Source of the DNA: DATKCA01 sp035544675
GTDB taxonomy: Bacteria > Acidobacteriota > Thermoanaerobaculia > Gp7-AA8
DNA length: 22,202 nucleotides
Assembly (NCBI GenBank): GCA_035544675.1
Contig: DATKCA010000088.1
Span: 1 to 22,202, forward strand
Reading direction: 5' to 3'
The translations under genes were made by a program, and so were the position numbers. The notes below the pieces were generated by a model. It was not told where the DNA came from. It did not search any database and saw only the letters and a program-made list of their open reading frames with translations. This document shows, piece by piece, positions 7,186 to 14,433 of the stretch. Position 1 is the first letter of the stretch. Each line of letters begins with the position of its first letter.

Positions 7186-7671
7186 CTACTTCTTTCGCGC
7201 GTCGTCCAGCAGCATGGGAGGATTCTCGTCGGCGATGCCCATGTTCTCGATCACGGCCTCCATCGCGTCGGCGAGGCTTCGGGCGCGGGCGCGGGGGAGC
7301 TGCTCGACTCCGCGGATGATGGCTTCCTGGATGGGAGGGGGGAGGCTCTTCGCGGCGGCTTTGCCCTTCCTGGTCAGGGCGAGCTCGGCGCGGCGGGCGT
7401 CGGCGTCCGAGCGCTCCCGGGCCACGTAGCCCTTGCCGACCAGGTTGTTGACGACGACGGAGACGGTGCTCTGGTCGGTGGCGGTACGCTCGGCCAGCTC
7501 GTTGATCGAGAGTGGGGCGCTGCGGTTCAGCTCGTGAAGGACGTAGATCTGGGACGCTCCGAGGCCGTAGCGCTTGACGCCGGCGCGGTCGGCCAGGCGC
7601 AGAGCCTTCACCAGGTTGCGGAAGGAGTTCAGGACGCGCTGGCCGTCGGACAAGCGTCTGCGTTTTACCAT
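7186..7671 (-). CDS. MarR-family transcriptional regulator
   Basis: This 161-residue winged-helix regulator has the MarR plan. Long N-terminal dimerisation helices precede QIYVLHELNRSAPLSINELAE (split around residues 41-62), then the recognition helix DQSTVSVVVNNLVGKGYVARE, and a wing with ERSDADARRAELALTRKG, where D-x-R-R is the classic MarR wing motif. The C-terminal helices complete the dimer interface. The ATG at 7671 is preceded by GAGGG at a suitable distance. It lies 75 bp downstream of the two-transporter operon on the same strand and has a perfect-arm palindrome in front of it, so it may regulate itself and perhaps those transporters. The ligand is unknown. Confidence 0.92.
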   Translation of the reverse strand: MVKRRRLSDGQRVLNSFRNLVKALRLADRAGVKRYGLGASQIYVLHELNRSAPLSINELAERTATDQSTVSVVVNNLVGKGYVARERSDADARRAELALTRKGKAAAKSLPPPIQEAIIRGVEQLPRARARSLADAMEAVIENMGIADENPPMLLDDARKK

Positions 7672-7683
7672 GACTGGCCCTCG

Positions 7684-7697
7684 TATGGTACGCCATA
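7684..7697. promoter_or_regulatory. Palindrome in front of the MarR gene, candidate operator
   Basis: TATGG (7684-7688) and CCATA (7693-7697) are inverted around TACG, 13 bp upstream of the MarR start. Size and position suit a site bound by a MarR dimer. No binding consensus is known for this protein, so the call is tentative. Confidence 0.35.
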
Positions 7698-7740
7698 GAT
7701 CGTGGATACTCGTCCTCCTGCGATCTACGATCCACGATCT
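7697..7740. repeat. 11-bp perfect inverted repeat between transporter operon and MarR gene
   Basis: AGATCGTGGAT (7697-7707) pairs with ATCCACGATCT (7730-7740) across a 22-nt loop that carries a further GATCTACG-like echo of the arm. It follows the stop of the minus-strand transporter operon by a few bases, so it could be that operon's terminator. It lacks a T-tract and resembles the dispersed repeats found elsewhere in the window. Confidence 0.6.
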
Positions 7741-7746
7741 GTCATC

Positions 7747-9042
7747 TCACCCCGGCGCGGCCCCGATCTCGCCGGCCTTGGCCAGAGCCACACGGAAGAG
7801 AATCGGCGCGATGAGCTGGTTCACCACGATCGAGCCGAGAAGGACGGTCCCGACCACCCGTCCCCACGGCTCGAAGTCATTGAGCACGAGTACGGCCAGC
7901 GCAATGGCCACGCCCGCCTGCGGGAGCAGGCCCAGCGGTATCAGGTTCGTCAGCCCCTCGTCGACCTTGCCCATGCGGCTGCCGATCTTCGCTCCCACGA
8001 AGACTCCGAACGCTCGCACCAGCGCGGCGGCCACTGCGAACGGCGCCACGTGCAGGAATGCGCGCAACTGGATCTCCGCGCCGACGACGGCGAAGAAAAT
8101 CACGAACGTGGGCAGGGTCACCGGCTCGGTGACCTTGACGATTTCGTCGCCGCTGATGTCGCTGGCGTTCTCGAGCAGCAGACCTGCGGTGAGCCCGACC
8201 AGCAGCGGATCGAGGTGAAACACGCGACCGGCCTCGGCCACGATGAAGAGGAGCGCGAAGACGACCAGGCCGGTCTTCGAATGAACGCGCCGGACATACA
8301 CGACCAGAACGCCGCCGATTACCAGCCCGACGAGGATCGATCCGAAGATGTGATCAACGAGAGTCCCGACGCCGGTCGCCGGCTGCGACGAGGGAAATGC
8401 CGTTCGTACGAACGAGGTCGTGATCGAGAAGGCGACCACCATGGCCAGATCCGCGAGTACGACGATCGACATGCACAACTGGCTGAGGGGACCGGCCGCG
8501 CGCGTCTCGCGGATCAGGCCGATCACCACCGCGGGCGAGAAGGCCGCCAGCACATTCGCAGCCACCAGAGCGATGCCGGCCCGCTCGACGAAGCCGTATC
8601 CCTGAGTCGCCGGCAGCAGTGACGTGATCCAGAAGAACAGCACCCACAGCAGCAGAATGCAGAGTCCCATCGTCACGATGGAAATGGAGGTGATGGCGCG
8701 AAGCATCGGCCGCAGCTTTCGGAAGTTCAGCTCGCATCCGGCCAGCAGAGCGATGAGACCGACCGCCGTCCCCTTGATCAGCGCGAGATCGTCCAGCATG
8801 GCCTGCGTGATGATGTCGATGCCCTGGGGCCCGAAGAACAGACCGCACAGCAGGTAGCCGGTCAGGTGAGGGGTCTTGACATGATCCGCGAAGCGCGCGA
8901 TCTGCAGCGAGGCGATGAGCAGGAACCCGAACGCCAGCGCCGCACCCGATCCGGTCACCGTCTGGCCTTCCGGCAGGAACGACCGCGCGGCATAGGCCAG
9001 GCTGCCGATCATCAGGAGATTGAAGAACGCGCGCGTGGTCAT
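7747..9042 (-). CDS. CPA2-like cation:proton antiporter, subunit or paralogue B
   Basis: This 431-residue polytopic membrane protein belongs to the Na+/H+ exchanger superfamily. The N-terminal helices contain HLTGYLLCGLFFGPQGI, the usual second-helix motif, followed by GLIALLAGCELNFRKLRP. The middle has AAFSPAVVIGLIRE and a conserved acidic residue in VVLADLAMVV. The late motif reads LLPQAGVAIALAV in place of the PRGEVGL of classic CPA2 proteins, so the ion-coupling site differs from that of the antiporter at the left edge. The ATG at 9042 overlaps the stop of the preceding transporter gene (ATGA). The coupled pair may form a heteromer or act in series; that is inference. The substrate ion is not readable. 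Confidence 0.87.
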   Translation of the reverse strand: MTTRAFFNLLMIGSLAYAARSFLPEGQTVTGSGAALAFGFLLIASLQIARFADHVKTPHLTGYLLCGLFFGPQGIDIITQAMLDDLALIKGTAVGLIALLAGCELNFRKLRPMLRAITSISIVTMGLCILLLWVLFFWITSLLPATQGYGFVERAGIALVAANVLAAFSPAVVIGLIRETRAAGPLSQLCMSIVVLADLAMVVAFSITTSFVRTAFPSSQPATGVGTLVDHIFGSILVGLVIGGVLVVYVRRVHSKTGLVVFALLFIVAEAGRVFHLDPLLVGLTAGLLLENASDISGDEIVKVTEPVTLPTFVIFFAVVGAEIQLRAFLHVAPFAVAAALVRAFGVFVGAKIGSRMGKVDEGLTNLIPLGLLPQAGVAIALAVLVLNDFEPWGRVVGTVLLGSIVVNQLIAPILFRVALAKAGEIGAAPG

Positions 9043-10280
9043 ACGAAGTGCGTCACGATCGGTCCGGTCTCTTCACCGGCCATCCGGCTCTCGCGGCGCT
9101 GCCGCACCTGAACGAAGATCTCCGTGAGGACGCTGCCGATGATCACGGCGTTGACCGCCCAGCGGACCGCGGGCGCCGTCGAGCCGTGCAGCGTGGCCAG
9201 CGTGAAGATGACCAGGATGGCGATGGCGCTCTCCGGCAGGAGCGAGAGCGCGAGCGTGGGCGGACTGGGAAGCTGCGCCCCTCCCACCCGCACCGCCAGC
9301 CGCGCTCCGATGAGTTTTCCGTACGCGCGCGTCGCCGCGAACACCACGCCCAGCACCCACCCCTGCCACTCCAGCGGCTGCCACGCCGTCCCCACCAGGA
9401 ACAGCATCAACAGATAGATCGTGCGCTCCACGTCGCCCAGCATGTTCTCCAGCCGGTCCCGCTCGCGGTACGGCACGTTCGCCAGCACCGCCCCAGCCAG
9501 CGCGCAAACCACCGGCACCGACAGGGCCAGATATCCCGCCACTCCCGCCGCCAGCGCGATCCCTCCCAGCACCAGCGACAGCTCCTCGGTCCGGCTCTCC
9601 ACGCGACGGATCAGCAGATAGATGATCACTCCGAGAAGAAAGCCGACGCCGATGGTGACCAGGAACCAGCCGCTGCGCGGAAGCCGCCACAACACCGTGC
9701 CGGCAGCGGGACGGAACAGGCTCGCCGCCAGCGCCAGAAGCAGAAACGCCGCGATCTGATCCATTCGCGTGATGGCCCGGACGATGTTCGCCGTCGCCGG
9801 CGGCCGGTTCCGCAGCAGCAGCCGCAGGTTCGCCGGCGCGCTCACGGCCGCGCACGCCGCCAGCACGATGATGTCGCGAATGAGCCCGGTGCCGGGGAGC
9901 GCGCCGAACGCCGCCAGCACCAGCCCCGAGCCCAGCGCCGCAAACAGAATGGGCGGGACGGTCACCGCCACGACGGCGGTCATGAACCAGGGCGGGAACT
10001 CGTCGAGCCGCCGCACATTGACCTGCATGCCGACGACCACGCCGATCCAGCCCAGTCCGAACTCGTAGGCCGGACGGAGGTCGGTGAGCGTCTTCGGCGA
10101 AATGATGCCGAACGTCTGGAACGCGTATCCGAGGAGCAGGAGCGGGAGACCGGACGCCGTCAGGACGCCGAGGCCAAGGCGCTGCTCCCAGCGCCGCACT
10201 TGTGGCAGCGCCGCGACCACGGCCAGCCCAACGGCCGCCGCAAGACCGATGACGACGCGCGCAACCTGTTGCCCTTCCAT
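9039..10280 (-). CDS. CPA2-like membrane transporter, subunit or paralogue A
   Basis: This 413-residue integral membrane protein has about 12 hydrophobic segments and distant similarity to Na_H_Exchanger proteins. Family-like features are LLLLGYAFQTFGIISP near residue 47, an Arg-containing stretch VGMQVNVRRLDEFPPWF, AACAAVSAPANLRLLL near 140 and ALSLLPESAIAILVIF near 360. It lacks the LDD pair and has a central charged MDQ instead. The ATG at 10280 opens the operon, and its stop overlaps the next antiporter gene. Two unlike antiporter-fold proteins translated in coupling is the notable feature. No regulatory C-terminal domain is present. Confidence 0.8.
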   Translation of the reverse strand: MEGQQVARVVIGLAAAVGLAVVAALPQVRRWEQRLGLGVLTASGLPLLLLGYAFQTFGIISPKTLTDLRPAYEFGLGWIGVVVGMQVNVRRLDEFPPWFMTAVVAVTVPPILFAALGSGLVLAAFGALPGTGLIRDIIVLAACAAVSAPANLRLLLRNRPPATANIVRAITRMDQIAAFLLLALAASLFRPAAGTVLWRLPRSGWFLVTIGVGFLLGVIIYLLIRRVESRTEELSLVLGGIALAAGVAGYLALSVPVVCALAGAVLANVPYRERDRLENMLGDVERTIYLLMLFLVGTAWQPLEWQGWVLGVVFAATRAYGKLIGARLAVRVGGAQLPSPPTLALSLLPESAIAILVIFTLATLHGSTAPAVRWAVNAVIIGSVLTEIFVQVRQRRESRMAGEETGPIVTHFV

Positions 10281-10321
10281 TGCGCGCCGAAGTGTAGTTC
10301 ACAGTTCACCGCCCCCGGGGT

Positions 10322-10389
10322 AGTCCTTAGTCCTTAGTCCGTAGTCCTTAGGAGAAGCGCGTTCTACCAAGGACTAAGGACTAAGGACT
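10322..10389. repeat. 19-bp perfect inverted repeat built of AGTCCTT units
   Basis: AGTCCTTAGTCCTTAGTCC (10322-10340) is exactly inverted by GGACTAAGGACTAAGGACT (10371-10389), leaving a 30-nt loop that itself contains another AGTCCTTAGG. The arm is a tandem of seven-base units. It occupies the gap between the divergent transporter operon and the solute operon, upstream of both, so it is not a terminator for either. A dispersed repeat or a regulatory structure is more likely. Confidence 0.85.
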
Positions 10390-10468
10390 TCGAAGCGAGC
10401 TCCTGTGATCCGTAGTCTGTGAATCGTCAACTGATGGTATACCCTGCATTTAGCAGAGAGGGAGAACG

Positions 10469-11689
10469 ATGGTCGACTTCCACCAGACCGGCATCATCGC
10501 CACCATTCACCGCCTGCGCGGGCGTCCCATCGAGGAGCTCGACCGCGAGATCAGCGCGTTCGCCCGCTCCAGCCCCATCGCCCTGCTCCTCCCTTGCCTC
10601 TTCTCGGAGCTGCAGGGCCCGGCTCTCCCCGGCATCGTCGAGGAGCTCAAGAAAGTGCCTTACCTCGACACGATCATCGTCCCGATCGGCCGCGCCACCG
10701 CCGAGGAGTTCGAGGAGGCCAAGCGCTTCTTCTCCGTCCTGCCGCAGCGCACCGTCCTGCTCTGGGTCGACGGCCCGGAGATGACGCATTTCCTCGAGGA
10801 GATGAAGAGCAGGGGCCTTCCCACCGGCGAGGCCGGCAAAGGCCGCGCCGTCTGGCTCTGCCTCGGGTTTCTGCTCGCGGAGAACCGCTGCCGCGTCATC
10901 GGCCTCCACGATGCCGACATCGTCACCTACTCGCGCGAGTTGCTGGCGCGCCTCGTCTACCCGGTCCTCAGCCCGCAGATCGGCTACGACTTCTGCAAGG
11001 GTTACTACGCGCGGATCACCGACCGGCTCCACGGACGGGTCACCCGGCTGCTCGTCTTCCCGTTCCTCCGCGCCCTCGAGGTCGTCATCGGCAACCACCC
11101 GTACGTCCGCTACCTCGGCTCGTTCCGCTACCCGCTGGCCGGCGAGTTCGCGCTGGACATCGATCTGGCCAGCGTCATCCGCATCCCCTGCAACTGGGGG
11201 CTGGAAGTGGGTGTGCTCTCGGAGATCTATCGCAACCGCTCCATGCGCCGCATCTGCCAGGCCGAGATCCTCGACTCCTACGAGCACAAGCACCAGGTAC
11301 TCTCGGCCGAGGACCCGACAGCCGGCCTGCACCGGATGGCCATCGACATCGTCAGCCATCTCCTTCGGACGCTGTCGCAGACCGGCATCGTCTTCTACCC
11401 CGGCCAGCTTCACACCCTGCTCGGCTGCTACAAACGCACCGCCGAAGACATGGTGGCCACGTACTACGCGGACGCGGCGGTGGACGGACTGATCTACGAC
11501 CGCCACACGGAGGAGTCGACCGTGGACGTGTTCGCCGGCGCGATCCAGGCCGCGTCGGAGCGGTTCCTGGCCGATCCGATCGGCGCGCCCGACCTCCCGA
11601 ACTGGATCCGCGTGGCCGCGGCCGTGCCCGACGTGTCGCAGAGACTGCTCGACATCGGGCGCGCCAACGGCGGAGTGCGGGAGCGATGA
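10469..11689 (+). CDS. gpgS: Glucosyl-3-phosphoglycerate synthase (GT81)
   Basis: This 406-residue cytoplasmic enzyme transfers glucose (possibly mannose) from a sugar nucleotide to 3-phosphoglycerate, the first step of glucosylglycerate-type osmolyte synthesis. The whole length resembles bacterial GpgS proteins, from FHQTGIIATIHRLRGRP at the start through LPCLFSELQGPALP. The metal-binding D148-A-D150 sits in LHDADIVTYSRELLARLVYP, followed by KGYYARITDRLHGRVTRLL, the active-site loop YPLAGEFAL (221-229), NWGLEVGVLSEIYRN and the late EHKHQ. Ribosome-binding site GGGAG precedes the ATG by 4 nt. It leads a five-gene operon and its stop overlaps the phosphatase start. Choice of glucose over mannose is inferred from resemblance. 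Confidence 0.92.
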   Translation: MVDFHQTGIIATIHRLRGRPIEELDREISAFARSSPIALLLPCLFSELQGPALPGIVEELKKVPYLDTIIVPIGRATAEEFEEAKRFFSVLPQRTVLLWVDGPEMTHFLEEMKSRGLPTGEAGKGRAVWLCLGFLLAENRCRVIGLHDADIVTYSRELLARLVYPVLSPQIGYDFCKGYYARITDRLHGRVTRLLVFPFLRALEVVIGNHPYVRYLGSFRYPLAGEFALDIDLASVIRIPCNWGLEVGVLSEIYRNRSMRRICQAEILDSYEHKHQVLSAEDPTAGLHRMAIDIVSHLLRTLSQTGIVFYPGQLHTLLGCYKRTAEDMVATYYADAAVDGLIYDRHTEESTVDVFAGAIQAASERFLADPIGAPDLPNWIRVAAAVPDVSQRLLDIGRANGGVRER

Positions 11690-12483
11690 GGTACGCGGTC
11701 TTCACCGATCTGGACGGCACGCTGCTCGACCTCCACGACTTCAGCTTCGAGCCGGCCGCGGGAATGGTGGCGCGCCTCCGCGCGGAAGGCATCCCGCTCA
11801 TCATCGTGACCAGCAAGACCATGGCGGAGGTCGCGCCTCTGGCCGACGAGCTGCAGCTGCATGGTCCGGTGATCGTCGAGTCGGGCGGCGCCATCGCCAT
11901 GCGCGCCGACGATCGTCTGTGGGCCTACATCCCCCTCGGCGTTCCGGCCGGGGAGATCCGGAAACGCGTGCCCCGGATCGAGCAGAAGGCGGAGGCGAAG
12001 CTCGTCCTCTACTCGTCGATGTCGCTCGAGGACGCCGGGCTGGTCTCCGGATTGTCGGGCGACATGCTGAAACGGTCGATGCAGCGCGAGTTCGACGAGC
12101 CGTTTCTGCTGGCCGAGGGACTCATCCAACGCGTCGAGGAGGCGGCCGAAGAGGAGGGCCTCATCGTGCGTCAGGGCGGACGGTTTCACCATCTCTGCGG
12201 CCCCTCGGGAAAAGGGGACGCGGTCCGCCGCGTCCTCTCCTCGCTCGACGAGAAACCGATCGTGATCGCCCTGGGAGACGCGCCGATGGACGCCGAGTTT
12301 CTCACCCTGGCGGACATCCCCATCGTCATGCGCGGATCGGACGGTTTGCCCAACGAGGCTCTCCTCGCACTCGTACCCCACGCTTCGATCTCTCCGGAGA
12401 AAGGTCCGGCCGGCTGGTCGCGGGCGCTCGAAGAGCTGCTCGACCGCCGGACGAAGGAGAACGATGCGCGTGGCCGCAGCTGA
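11686..12483 (+). CDS. Mannosyl/glucosyl-3-phosphoglycerate phosphatase (HAD-IIB)
   Basis: This 265-residue enzyme should dephosphorylate the product of the preceding synthase to free glycosylglycerate. HAD motifs are complete: nucleophile D8 and acid D10 in FTDLDGTLLD, motif II in VTSKT (42-43), motif III K176 in GPSGKGDAV, and motif IV GDAPMDAEF (D198, D202). The MpgP-specific stretches VESGGAI (64-70) and REFDEPF (134-140) support this family over general Cof-type phosphatases. The ATG overlaps the synthase stop by 4 bp, indicating coupled translation. Members handle mannosyl or glucosyl substrates, so the exact sugar depends on the synthase. Confidence 0.92.
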   Translation: MRYAVFTDLDGTLLDLHDFSFEPAAGMVARLRAEGIPLIIVTSKTMAEVAPLADELQLHGPVIVESGGAIAMRADDRLWAYIPLGVPAGEIRKRVPRIEQKAEAKLVLYSSMSLEDAGLVSGLSGDMLKRSMQREFDEPFLLAEGLIQRVEEAAEEEGLIVRQGGRFHHLCGPSGKGDAVRRVLSSLDEKPIVIALGDAPMDAEFLTLADIPIVMRGSDGLPNEALLALVPHASISPEKGPAGWSRALEELLDRRTKENDARGRS

Positions 12484-13738
12484 CCAGTCGATCGAAGACG
12501 TCGTCGCCGCAACCGGCGGTGCCGACCTCGTCGTCGGCATCCCCAGCTACAACAACGGAAAGACGATCGGGCACGTGGCCGCGACGGCCGTGCACGGACT
12601 GTCGACGTTCTTCGCGGGACGTCCGGCGCTGGTCCTGAACTCCGATGGCGGCTCCGCGGACGGGACGAGCACGGCCATGGTCGCCGCGGGGAGCGCCGCG
12701 TGCGAGAGCCTCGATGAGACGCACCGCCGCTGGATCCGCATCGAGAGCATGCGCTACCGCGGCCCGTCCGGAAAGGGCTCGGCCTTCCGCGACATCTTCG
12801 AGGTCGCCGAGCGCGTCAACGCGGTGGCGGTCGTGGTCCTGGACGCCGACCTCCGCTCGGTGTCGCCGGAGTGGATCGACCGTCTGGCCTCGCCGATCGT
12901 GAGCGGCCGCTTCGACTTCGTGACGCCGCTCTACAAGCGTCACAAGTTCGACGGGACGATCACGAACAACATCATCTATCCGATGACCAACGCGCTCTTC
13001 GGCGGCGACATCCGCCAGCCGATCGGCGGCGACTTCGGAGTGGGGACGCCTCTGGTCCGCGCGTACGTCGCCGACACGGTGTGGGAGACGGACGTGGCGC
13101 GCTTCGGGGTCGACATCTGGATGACGACCACCGCCCTGGTCAACGGATTCCGCGTCGCACAGGCGCACCTCGGAGCGAAGGTCCACGATCCGAAGGACCC
13201 CGGCCAGCACCTGGCCAAGATGCTGGTGGAAGTGGTCGGCACGTGGTTCGACCTCGTCGAGCGCTACAGCCAGGCCTGGGCCAACGGAGACGGCTCGGCG
13301 CCCGCCGCTCCGCGCCTCGGATCGGAGCCGGCGTCGGACGTGACGCACGTCAACGTCAACGTGGACAGCCTGCTGGACCAGTTCCGGTTCGGCGTCGAGA
13401 CGCTGACGCCGATTTACGCGAGCGTGCTGCCGGCTGCGCTGGTCGAGCGTTTCGGCGCGATCAGCGCCGGGGCGGGAGCGATGCCCTTCGACGACTCGAC
13501 GTGGGCGAGGACCGTGTATGCGTTCGCGCTGGCGTACCGGCGGCGCGCGCTTCCAGTCCAGCAGCTACTCTCTTCATTGACGCCGCTGTACCTTGGCCGC
13601 GTGGCGTCATTCGTCATCGCCAATGGCAACAGCAGCGAGGAAGCAGCGGAGAAGCAGGTCCAGCAACTGGCGCGTGTATTCAGGAGTCTCTGCCCCGACT
13701 TTGCAACCGAGTGGCGCGCGGAAAGGAGTCCACAGTGA
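12464..13738 (+). CDS. Second glycosyltransferase of the solute operon (GT-A fold, GT2/GT78-like)
   Basis: This 424-residue GT-A glycosyltransferase has the nucleotide-binding start VVGIPSYNNGKTI (23-35), SDGGSADGTS (60-69) and the metal site D127-A-D129 in VVLDADLRSVSPEW. Later motifs IRQPIGGDFGV (183-193), FGVDIWMTT (214-222) and a His/Asp pair in KVHDPKDPG (240-248) parallel the layout of mannosylglycerate synthases such as that of Rhodothermus (GT78), as I recall it. The ATG at 12464 has AAGGAG 4 nt before it and overlaps the phosphatase by 20 bp. Its place after synthase and phosphatase suggests it acts on glycosylglycerate, perhaps adding a second sugar, or gives a direct route to mannosylglycerate. 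Donor and acceptor are inferred, not shown. Confidence 0.85.
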   Translation: MRVAAADQSIEDVVAATGGADLVVGIPSYNNGKTIGHVAATAVHGLSTFFAGRPALVLNSDGGSADGTSTAMVAAGSAACESLDETHRRWIRIESMRYRGPSGKGSAFRDIFEVAERVNAVAVVVLDADLRSVSPEWIDRLASPIVSGRFDFVTPLYKRHKFDGTITNNIIYPMTNALFGGDIRQPIGGDFGVGTPLVRAYVADTVWETDVARFGVDIWMTTTALVNGFRVAQAHLGAKVHDPKDPGQHLAKMLVEVVGTWFDLVERYSQAWANGDGSAPAAPRLGSEPASDVTHVNVNVDSLLDQFRFGVETLTPIYASVLPAALVERFGAISAGAGAMPFDDSTWARTVYAFALAYRRRALPVQQLLSSLTPLYLGRVASFVIANGNSSEEAAEKQVQQLARVFRSLCPDFATEWRAERSPQ

Positions 13739-14433
13739 ATACTTTACAAGTCACGACCTGGCTCGACGAGTTCGGAAGGCGCGTCGCCGCGATCACGGTG
13801 GACACGCTGATCTTCCTGGCAGTGGTCTTTGCGGCCGCCCTGCTCGGCTGGCTGACGAAGAAGATCCTGTCGCGGGTGCTTCGCGCCAGCGGGTTCGACT
13901 CGCTGGCGGGACGGAGCGGCGCGACGACGTCGGCGCGGCGCGCCGGCCTGTCCGCTCCGCCATCGGATTACGCGTCGCGGTTCGCCGGATGGGTGGTGTT
14001 CTTCGTCGTGCTCATCGCCGGCGCGTCGTCGATGCACATCCCTGCTGCCGATCTGGTTCTGCAGCGCGCCCTCCTGTTCATCCCGGCCTTCGTGACCGCG
14101 GTGGTTCTGCTGATCATCGGGGTGCTGTTCTCCGAGTTCGCGGCGCGGGGGGTGCTGATCGCCTCGGTCAATGCGGGATGGCGCGGCGCGTCCGCGGCCT
14201 CGGCCCTGGTGCGACTGCTCGTGCTCACGCTGGCCGTGGCCATGGCGCTGGACCAGCTGGCCGTGGCGCGGAGCATCGTGGTGGCGGCGTTCTCGATCGT
14301 GGTCGGCGGCGTCGTCCTGGCGCTGGCGATCGCTTTCGGGCTGGGCGGCCGCCACATCGCCCGCGACTATCTCCGCTCGCACCTCGCTCCCCCGCCCGCG
14401 AATGAGCCGGGAGCCGAGATCGACCATCGATGA
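13735..14433 (+). CDS. MscS-like membrane protein lacking the beta domain (conserved TM helix type)
   Basis: This 232-residue membrane protein has about five helices (roughly 21-45, 80-100, 108-135, 155-177, 180-203). The last one, VVLALAIAFGLGGRHIARDYL split at residues 193-213, resembles the end of the pore helix in MscS-related proteins. The protein then stops after a short polar tail, so the cytoplasmic beta and C-terminal domains of true MscS are absent. The start is GTG at 13735: GTGA overlaps the glycosyltransferase stop and AAAGGAG lies 7 nt upstream. Proteins of this type are annotated as mechanosensitive-channel relatives. In this operon a role in solute efflux or tension sensing is plausible but unproven. 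Confidence 0.8.
   Translation: MNTLQVTTWLDEFGRRVAAITVDTLIFLAVVFAAALLGWLTKKILSRVLRASGFDSLAGRSGATTSARRAGLSAPPSDYASRFAGWVVFFVVLIAGASSMHIPAADLVLQRALLFIPAFVTAVVLLIIGVLFSEFAARGVLIASVNAGWRGASAASALVRLLVLTLAVAMALDQLAVARSIVVAAFSIVVGGVVLALAIAFGLGGRHIARDYLRSHLAPPPANEPGAEIDHR

Noticed and set aside
9048..10337. 429-residue plus-strand frame opposite the transporter
   Set aside because: Composition is Arg/His/Gln repeats, typical of the antisense of a GC-rich membrane-protein gene.
10322..10389. CRISPR array from the repeated AGTCCTT units
   Set aside because: Units are seven bases without spacers of unique sequence, and no cas genes are near; it is a palindromic tandem repeat.
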